Source: Fomitopsis serialis
Taxonomy: Eukaryota > Basidiomycota > Agaricomycetes > Polyporales > Fomitopsidaceae
Reading direction: 5' to 3'
Length of the DNA: 26,667 nt
NCBI RefSeq assembly: GCF_022376445.1
Contig: NW_025955454.1
Location: 1 to 26,667 of the forward strand
The notes below the pieces were generated by a model, which made no database searches, was not told where the DNA came from, and saw only the letters and a list, made by a program, of their open reading frames with translations. A program made the translations under genes and the position numbers. This document shows, piece after piece, positions 19,563 to 26,667 of the stretch (positions within the stretch are counted from its first letter, which is position 1; every line of letters starts with the position of its first letter).

Positions 19563-20863
19563 TCATCTCCGCGGATCCTTCCAGAATGCACCCAGGACGT
19601 TGGGATACATCGCGATGGAGCTATGAGCACGCAGTTTCTCCTCGAAGCGGAGTATTTTGTCATGCGGTGCTTGCAAGTCAAACGCGTGTTTCTGGTTGCA
19701 ATCGAAGTGAGTGCCAAATGTCAAGAGAGAAGTCGAACCACGTACAGTTTCTTCAGCTCGTTTCGATCTTGCTTCGTCACGCATCCTATTCAATTCCTTC
19801 TTCCGCTCTTCCTCCCGTTGTCTCCGGTTGAGACCCGAATCAGGCATTTGCTTCACGGGCTAAAAGGAACCGATTAGCATGAGTCACTTAGTGGTGAACG
19901 CATAACTAAACGTACCTTATTGAACAAAGACGCATATACGCTTGCATCTCGCAAATCGAAATCCGCAGCACCCATGGCCGCCGCAGGCTTTCTCGCCGCT
20001 ACGCCCACAGGCCCATCAGGGTCCTTGGCTGGTGTGGCACTGTCGGCCTTAGGTGCAGTTGTTGGCGGTTTCGCAACAGCAGGCGTCGAGGAGGTTGTCG
20101 AAGTCTTGTTCTTCTTGATGGGAGGCAATTTGCGTTTCTTGGGAGGTGGGGGCTCCGCATCCTCTGCCCTCACGGCAGGATCCGCTACCCCGTTTGTGGT
20201 GGCAGACGCGGAGCTCTGAGTAGGAATCTCTGCGTCTTCAGATGACGGCGCGCGCTTCAAAGGTATTCGCGACGCTGATGGCATCTCCTTGGGCGCAGGT
20301 GGGTCTGGGGGAGGACGCAGCTTACGCTCGTCCCGGATGACGATCTCCTTCTCCTCCACCTTCGACTTGGAACGCCCGGACCTCGTGGCCCCTTTCGTGG
20401 CTTTGGCCTTCCCAGCACCGCGTTTGTAGACGGAGGGCTCGGGCTCGAAGTCATCATCGTCCGGGTCCACAGCGGTAAGGCCGAGGGGATCCACCTCATC
20501 ATCGTCGTCGGTCCATACGACCTGCCGCGTCTTGCGCTTTGGCTTGCTCGAGCTCGCCGTACTGCCTCTCCGCTCCGACGTAGTGGACTTCGAGCCTCTC
20601 CTCGACCTCGACGACTTGGTCGGTGGGGGAGAACTTGATGAGGAAGGATCCCGGGCAGCTGCGGGCGGTATCTGTTCATCATCTACAACATCCACGTTGA
20701 CGTCGGCGTCGTTGTCTCCTTCGTCTTTGACGACCGCCTCATCACTTCCGGTAGTCTCGTATGTCCTGGACCTCTTCGGCCGGGGACGAACTGGTTCCTC
20801 CGTAGCCTCTCGCGAGTAATCACGCTCTGCATCGGAATCCACGCGCCGTTTACTTGCTCTCAT
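19563..20863 (-). CDS. Disordered, probably nuclear protein with conserved-looking C-terminus
   Basis: Three exons: 20863-19916, 19859-19746 and 19691-19563, with introns of 56 and 54 nt in phase 0, giving 396 residues. I do not recognise the family. The first 290 residues are low-complexity: acidic tracts (DDDDEVDP, DPDDDDFEPEP), Ser-rich tracts and several basic clusters that look like nuclear localisation signals (PKRSR, PKRKTR, PPKKRKLPPIKK). The C-terminal 100 residues are different: FDLRDASVYASLFNK, then an Arg/Glu coiled-coil-like helix (RRQREEERKKELNRMRDEA), then HDKILRFEEKLR and a YPNVLGAFW end. This suggests a short folded or partner-binding module. Intron 2 (19745-19692) is stop-free and 54 nt, so retention would only add 18 residues. 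The gene converges on the GCIP-like gene, with 142 bp between stops. Confidence 0.78.
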
Positions 20864-21816
20864 GGATTGGGATGACTCCGAGGCCTACGTCCATCGCGTT
20901 AGCCACACGCCTGCGCTGAATCGGAAGGGATCTCACCTGTAAAGTTTGCTTTGAAAGCTTGATCTTCAACGGCATCGTTCCGGTTGTGACGTGCCCCCAG
21001 GTTACTCAGGCTCTTCTACAGCAAGGTCGGCTGTGGTGGTCGCTGAGCGGTCGCAAACCTGAGCAGCGCTTTCCGTTCAATGACGGAACGCCGCAGTGTA
21101 TAAAGTGGCTTTTGGCGCCCGCACCGACGCGATGTTACGCGTGACTGGGGCGCTTCGAAGACTGTACAGCAACTGTACAGCGACAGAGGCGATATACATA
21201 CTTATGTAGTTCTGTATACTCGGTACTCTCAGGAAGTGAATGCTTGGGTCAACGAGGTTTATGGTCAGCGGATGGGTAGTACAGTGACCTTAGACATTAC
21301 ATAATTTGACGTGTGTGCTAACATGCTTTTTACTTTCATGATACAGTACATCCGCGTTCGCGAGTCGCAACGACAATTGTACGCCGTGTGCACCCAACAC
21401 AGAAATGACGCTACTGGTGATTGTCCAAACAGAGCAGGTTCAGGGCCCCAATCGATGGTTACACCGACGTGCGTGGGGATCTGTGTATTGACTACACCTG
21501 CAAGCCATACTTGAGCCATACTGTATATCGTACCAGCAGAAATGCAGAGTATCATTCCATGCAAGTATATGTCATTGCAGAGGGAAGTGAAGGCAGCAAT
21601 AACGATGATGTGTTTAGACGTCGACGATGCTCACTTGACGCGCCGATGTCGGGTTACTCCGCCTCGTTCAATGCCTGCACATCGTCGCGAGCTCAGCACG
21701 AACACGACGGGTAAACAGTGGACTTCATTTGCGGAGTAAAGCGGGATGACATACCAAGCGGCATTCGTACAGTACATGCCTGCAGCGCAGGCAATGTCCT
21801 CGTTGAATATATAGTC
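20864..21816. other. Intergenic, no gene seen
   Basis: Promoter side of the disordered-protein gene and beyond. Open frames on both strands are short, with no motif or consistent splicing. I found no repeat. Confidence 0.45.
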
Positions 21817-22228
21817 TCAACCCATGTAGTCTGCGACGGCTACTTCTCTGGGCGGGTGCGTCCGTGTCCTGACGGATCGCAGGCCATATCGCGCTATCGA
21901 AAGCGGGTCATCTTGATGTCAGATGAATATTTCCCGAGTCAAAGGTCGGACTCACCGGTTTCCTCGCCCCCCTCGACCCTCCTGAGACTCATACCGCGCT
22001 CGTCCAACGACCATGATCTGGGCTTCATTCTTGCAAAGTGCTGATGTGTGGCTCCCTGTATCAGAAGACGACTAGCGAGGAATCGCGATAGAGGACGGCA
22101 AGTGCAATTTACGTAGTCAACCGAGTCGGAGAAGAGGACGTCGCGATGGTGAGATGAGCAGGGGGTCTTGTTCAACACGTGCGGAATAGACGGGTTGCAG
22201 CGAGGGTTGGCATTGAGGACCAGATCCT
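21817..22228 (-). CDS. Possible 3' exons of an unknown gene
   Basis: Three blocks read as coding on the minus strand and join in phase. The first is about 22228-22115, starting after a GTAG acceptor and ending at a GTAAAT donor. The second is about 22062-21961, after GATACAG and ending at GTGAGTCC. The last is about 21915-21817, after a CTGACATCAAG branch/acceptor and ending at a TGA. The amino-acid runs (for example LVLNANPRCNPS, then SWSLDERGMSLRRVEGG, then DPLSIARYGLRSV) have C/G-biased third positions and good splice signals. I recognise no family. Upstream exons could not be fixed, and a frame break near 22230 is possible. The opposite strand also gives protein-like readings here, so this could be a decayed gene or chance. 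Confidence 0.3.
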
Positions 22229-23992
22229 ACAGACGACCACGATGGTGTTGTTCTGGAGGATGATAAGAGGATGTGCATGGCAGCTGTCGTCGGGATGTAG
22301 GAGACTCAAGCGATGATGAGACGCGCTTGACTAGGCTTGACTGGACCGGGAAAGCTTGGTCTGTGCCGCAAGTGCAACGTGGTGTCAGCCCCCGTTCACC
22401 GAAATCCGTAGACCGAGAAGTAGCGGTTGAAAAAGCCACAGAATTTTTCTGGACGGTGCTGATGTTGTAGGAAGCCAGAAAATGCGGTCTTCGAGCGAGC
22501 TGGGCGGCAGGTGGCCCGGGGGACATATCGCGTGCCGTGGCGGAGTTGATTCGTATCGACGACCCCAAACCGAACGGCGTCGTCCCTCCCATCACGTCTT
22601 CATCTTGGCCTTTTTCCTATAACGTCGACGACCCATCACAGCTGCCCAGCGACGAGGATGCGGCCTCCTAATTCTGTTCACTGGGACCGCCGCGCCGCCC
22701 GGCTTTTCTTGTCTGGACAAATCGACTGGGTGTATCACTCGCTGGATGCTGCAACTCTTGCGTTCTTGCACACACAACGCTGTTATTGTCGCTCCTTGTC
22801 TGCGCTTCTACTGTATCGCGTGCGCTCTGGGGAACGAGATGGACGGTCATTCTTGCCCTCGGTATTGTTTAACAGCCAACGACATTCCCGATACTTGGCT
22901 ATTTAGCATCACTCGCTCACCGTGTCTAGCTTCCGGCTCGAGCTCTTGGACGCTTGCTGGAGCCAATGCTTCGCATTTCTGCACCACGCAGACGAGGATG
23001 ATATCCTCACTCAATCCTGCATATGTCAACATAAAAATGCATACGTTGTACGCTCACGGCATGACAATCTTATCAGTGAGTTTTCGTTGGCTTCTTCCCT
23101 CTATTCTGGTGCCAAGGACAGAGGGGTGTTATTGATATGCTGGTGATCACTCCTTGGGGCGCAGTCGCTATGCAGGGGCTCGTCGACATTGCTTGGCTGG
23201 ATGCACACCGATCTTGCCCATTTGCTTTGGCACTTCCTGGTTGATTGAACTGCTTGAGGCACACCGCTTGAGCACTCGATGGTTGCTTCATGATGGATTG
23301 AGTCTTACCTGACTCTCAGCGGCGCAGCGCCTCATATGCGCATGACGTGACACTGTGACCCGACGTCACGTGTATTCTCCCTTGGAGAATAATGGGCTAT
23401 TAGGCAGAAGCAGGTGGATAAGAGAGAAGTAGTGTCGAGCACTTCTACTGGGGACGTACGAGGGTTTCGTGCGCAAGCACACATCGCTCAGGGTATTGCC
23501 ACATCATTCGCGCGACGCAGAGTGAATGGCACCACGAATATTTTGACCAACACCCTCGTTTGATCCTCATCGCATATGGAACTATGCGAAGTGACGACAC
23601 GGGAATGTGAACCACGCTGACATTGTTTTCGTTGTAGTTGACCATCAATGCAGCCCCCAGTTGATCACTCACCTGGACCGAGCTAACAACCGAGCCTACC
23701 ACATGTACCGTTCAAAACCGGGCATCTCTGGTGCAGCACCGCTCCCATCTTGCAGACGTGCTACTGGCTTGACACGAGGAACTCAGAGCTCTGTCTGCGC
23801 TGTGCCCAAGAAGACCATGCTGCAGACTAAAGAAGGATTGCCAGGCCGCGGGAGCGGGAGCAAGTGTTCGTCGTGGGCGCCGCGGAAGCATTCCGCGCGC
23901 TCTCTGGTAGCATCCTTGCCCACAATGGGCAAAGAGAAGCCCTGATGCGACGCGCCGACTTTACGTCTCCTGGATGCCGCTAATCTACCCGT
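22229..23992. other. Unresolved stretch, no secure gene
   Basis: Both strands show fragments that look protein-like, notably on the plus strand at about 22473-22671 (ending LPSDEDAAS before a TAA). None joins into a model without breaking a frame. Past 22.7 kb I see nothing coding-like. Could be a degraded gene or unannotatable spacer. Confidence 0.35.
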
Positions 23993-24000
23993 TATAATAG
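23993..24000 (+). promoter_or_regulatory. TATA box of the small gene at 24129
   Basis: TATAATAG lies 129 bp before the ATG. The stretch between is strongly CT-rich (ccatcccttcctttcgttcc and similar), the usual look of a fungal leader. Confidence 0.6.
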
Positions 24001-24128
24001 AGGCACCCAGACCTTTCCCGAGGCCCATCCCTTCCTTTCGTTCCTCCACCATTTCCTCCTTCGCTCTCCCACCTTCGTTCAACACTTGCAGACCAACTAC
24101 TATACATTCTCTAAATCAGTCTCCCTAA

Positions 24129-24709
24129 ATGCATCCGCTTCAGCTGTCTGTTTCTGCATTTCCTACGCCCTCTGCCTCAGCCAGCGACACTAGTCGGCTC
24201 CCTCCATACCGTCAGAGTTCCACGCTGCGATACCACCCGTATGCAAGGTGGTCGCACCGTACAACGAAGATCGTGCGTTGATCGTCGAAAGTCCTGCCCT
24301 CTGCCCTCAGTCTTATCTCATTATAGGTGGTCGGCGACTTTCGTCCTGGTGATGAAAATCCGGTAGTCGCGCAGCCGACACCTCTGGTGAGTATATTGTT
24401 GTTGTTGACAGATGCTGTACCCTAGTTGACGGGTTGACGTGACATGGCACTTTCAGCCGCTCATTGAGGAGGTCGACGAGGAGGACTTGGTAAATCTTGA
24501 AAATGCGCTGCCTGTGGGACCACCCGTGTATAAGCTCCGGCGTAGGCTTTCAGCTCTCGTCATTGTGAGTCCTTTCATACTCCTTCGCCATTGTTCTTCA
24601 ATTGGTATGTATGTATCTAGGACCTCGCATTTGTCGTCCGTTGTCGCTGCAGCGGCTTGCGCTCCCCCAAAAGATGGCTCACCCTGACAAGATGGATCTG
24701 TTGGCGTGA
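24129..24709 (+). CDS. Small unknown protein, four exons
   Basis: Exons 24129-24272, 24327-24386 and 24457-24564 join in phase 0 through introns of 54 and 70 nt with standard signals. The last exon is uncertain. With the CTGCAG acceptor at 24652 it is 24653-24709 (122 residues; chosen because its codon use is better). With the nearer ATCTAG acceptor at 24620 it is 24621-24803 (164 residues, with an odd Trp/Cys-rich end). The N-terminus is Ser/Pro-rich. The middle holds VVGDFRPGDENPV, an acidic LIEEVDEEDLVNLENAL and a basic LRRRLSALVI. No signal peptide, membrane segment or known domain is seen. The clean promoter and splicing argue for a real gene; the function is unknown. Confidence 0.55.
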
Positions 24710-25354
24710 GGATCCGTCACCCATACTGGACCTTGCATCACCGGAAAAAATCCCGCGTTCGATGACCTTCGTTGAATGGATAAAGGATATACTTGTATCA
24801 TAGGTTCTTGTTCATTGTAGCTATGCTTGTTTACCTCGTCGACCTCTTCGCACCGTCCCTGGCGACTTTTCTAGCTGGATCATATGGTCTTTGTCTTGAT
24901 ATGCTAAGTAAGTATCAGGTTTTGTAAGTTCCAAATAATACTGTACTGTTTACGGCCACTCCAGCTGGACCAGCCTGAGAATGAAAATGTCGACATTTCT
25001 GAGGCCTGAGGGTCGGTCCTGGGTCGTCGGGTGCTTCCGGAGGCGCGTGCATACGCGTCTGGTCACAAGTGACGAGACGCGTCTCCGTAACAGTCACGCC
25101 CACTTGCGCTCTCTTACGCCGTGCTATAGGACGCGAGCTTTCCTCTGCTTTATCCACTTCGTGAGTTGGCAGTGCGCATGCAAACATATCTCTTTTTTGT
25201 GTAGTACGCACTCAATGTTCTCTGACCACATAGACCAGATCTGGTGGGTAGGTCTCGGCACGTAGGAGCCTGAGAGAGGTGGTCAACCAACAAGGTGCGT
25301 GTCGTGCCTCCAGTGTACTAGCGGAATCCAAGATAACGATTCAGACCTATTCAC
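24710..25354. other. Intergenic before the mitochondrial PheRS gene
   Basis: Holds the 3' UTR of the small gene, or its alternative last exon up to 24803, and the promoter of the synthetase. No gene, RNA or repeat seen. Confidence 0.5.
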
Positions 25355-26667
25355 ATGTTGTCTTTCTTGTGGCGGATTCGCCTTGCCAAACGGCCTCTAC
25401 GTTTCTTCGAGAACCGAAGGTTTCAGTCCGCTCTTGCTGCCAGTCGGCCGACAATCAATAATGTCCTTGGCAAGGAGTACCCAACTGACAAGAGGACAAA
25501 CATCACACCGGCTATCATTGAAAAACTTGGACGCAACCTCTACCTACAACCGTCACATCCCCTTGGTATCTTGCGTACTCTCATTGAGTCACACTTCAGC
25601 AACTTCACCGCACACTCGGGCTTTTCTCCCATCGTGACGCCTGCGAAGAACTTCGACGACTTAGGTTTCCCAGCGGACCACCCTGGTCGTGCGCTCAGCG
25701 ATAGCTATTACATCAACGATGGTCTCATGCTCCGAACGCACACGTCGGCGCATGAAGTGGAAGTCTTCGCCGGGAGACCGGCGCTGGCTACTAACCTCGG
25801 ACGTCTATCGTCGGGACGAGGTCGACTCGACGCACTATCCTGTCTTTCACCAGATGGAGGGCGCTCGCGTGTTCAGCTCGAGTCAGGAGGGCGTGGACGA
25901 GCGAGCAGACAACGCACGTCTCGGCACACTCGCGCAGTCGAACATCGTCATCGAGGATGTTCCGCATTCGTCTTACGAATCCAATACAGGCATCCATTCC
26001 ACAGAACACGCGGAACGTATGGTCCTGAACCTCAAGTTGTCGCTGAACAGCCTCATGCTGGCGCTGTTCGGCGGGCGCGCGGTTCAGCGGAGGAGCCGCT
26101 GCGGGTGCGCTGGATCGAAGCGTACTTCCTTTCACTAGTCCAAGTTTCGAAGTCGAGGTGTTCTTCCATGGCAAGTGGTTGGAGATTTTAGGCTGCGGTT
26201 TGGTTCAACGCGAACCCTCCAACTGGCCAGTGAGAGTCTAGTGCAATTCATCTTAACCTCCTCTCCTCACTTCGTCCCAGATTCCCTCATGACGTGAGCT
26301 GGGCATTCGGTTTGGGCCTGGAGCGTATTGCCATGATTCTGTTCGCGATACCGATATTCGGCTGTTCTGGTCGACTGACCCTCGTTTCTGGGGCCAATTC
26401 ATACCGGGCAAGATCTCGACCTTCAAGCCGTACTCAAAATATCCGCCATGTTACAGGGACGTCAGCTTCTGGCTACCTTCTCGGGTCTACACGACAATGA
26501 CGTGTTCGACCTCGTGAGGGATACCGTCGGCGACTGGCGGAAGACGTCAAGATGGTGAGCCACGGTCCTACTGTCGACGTGTTACTTCACTAAGTCCTCA
26601 CAGATTGACAGCTTCACTCATTCAAGACGCAGCGGACGAGTCGGTGCTACCGAATAAATTACAGATC
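25355..26667 (+). CDS. msf1: Mitochondrial phenylalanyl-tRNA synthetase, frame broken repeatedly, 3' end cut
   Basis: The product would charge mitochondrial tRNA-Phe. The ATG at 25355 starts an Arg-rich presequence ([15 protein letters not shown]). The class II core follows: [27 protein letters not shown], then [27 protein letters not shown] (motif 2 region), [25 protein letters not shown] and GWAFG-type motif 3 ([12 protein letters not shown]). The anticodon-binding FDX-ACB start ([19 protein letters not shown]) comes last. Codons are continuous only to about 25771. After that the conserved blocks sit in changing frames, with breaks near 25772, 26078, 26130, 26205-26285, 26351, 26479, 26534 and 26620. 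The first is an extra base; the rest look like lost bases. Introns fit at 26230-26280 and 26555-26603. The gene runs off the right edge, close to its end. Confidence 0.85.

Noticed and set aside
20532..20819. Plus-strand open frames over the disordered-protein gene
   Set aside because: Antisense of low-complexity acidic/basic codons.
23073..23291. Possible small cysteine-containing secreted protein (hydrophobin-like) on the minus strand
   Set aside because: Cysteine spacing does not match the eight-cysteine hydrophobin pattern and there is no signal peptide.

Overview
The window is nuclear DNA of a filamentous basidiomycete, most likely an Agaricomycete (polypore-like; the lineage is inferred from protein families and gene style, not proven). 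Genes are dense. Introns are many and very short (44-70 nt, mostly near 53), with GT(A/G)(A/C/T)G-type donors, CTNA-type branch motifs and AG acceptors. Several TATA boxes are followed by pyrimidine-rich leaders. All gene models below were built by hand, by joining exons whose phases match.

Left third (1-8.4 kb): the 5' part of an ESCRT-III gene resembling CHMP7/Chm7 runs off the left edge on the minus strand. Next comes a six-exon gene for a DUF7918-type protein with a long Tyr/Ser/Pro-rich tail, with a 17-bp minisatellite behind its 3' end. After about 2.4 kb without a convincing gene, which holds a 546-bp inverted-repeat element (MITE), there is an aldo-keto reductase gene (+). It converges on a gene for a small secreted protein (-) built from two nearly identical 70-residue repeats.

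Middle (9.1-20.9 kb): a 1,044-bp hAT-type non-autonomous transposon with a perfect 8-bp target duplication is followed by a compact housekeeping block. In order this block holds npr2 (GATOR1/SEACIT, TORC1 control, +), rcl1 (18S rRNA processing, -), uba3 (NEDD8 E1 catalytic subunit, +), slt11/RBM22 (spliceosome, +), the U6 snRNA gene (-), a GCIP/cyclin-D1-binding-protein-like gene (+) and a disordered, probably nuclear protein (-). rcl1 and uba3 share a 189-bp divergent promoter. slt11 and U6, whose products meet in the spliceosome, lie tail to tail.

Right part (20.9-26.7 kb): 3 kb with no secure gene but with good splice-site pairs around 21.8-22.2 kb on the minus strand; a short unknown gene with a clear TATA box at 24 kb; and a mitochondrial phenylalanyl-tRNA synthetase gene that runs to the right edge. 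That gene is intact for about 139 codons and then carries about eight single-base frame breaks in its last 0.9 kb. This points either to a decaying gene or to poor consensus quality near a contig end.

I see no biosynthetic cluster, CRISPR or plainly new multi-gene system. The best leads are the two DNA elements, the repeat-built secreted protein, the U6 gene with unusual terminal hairpins next to slt11, and the broken synthetase.
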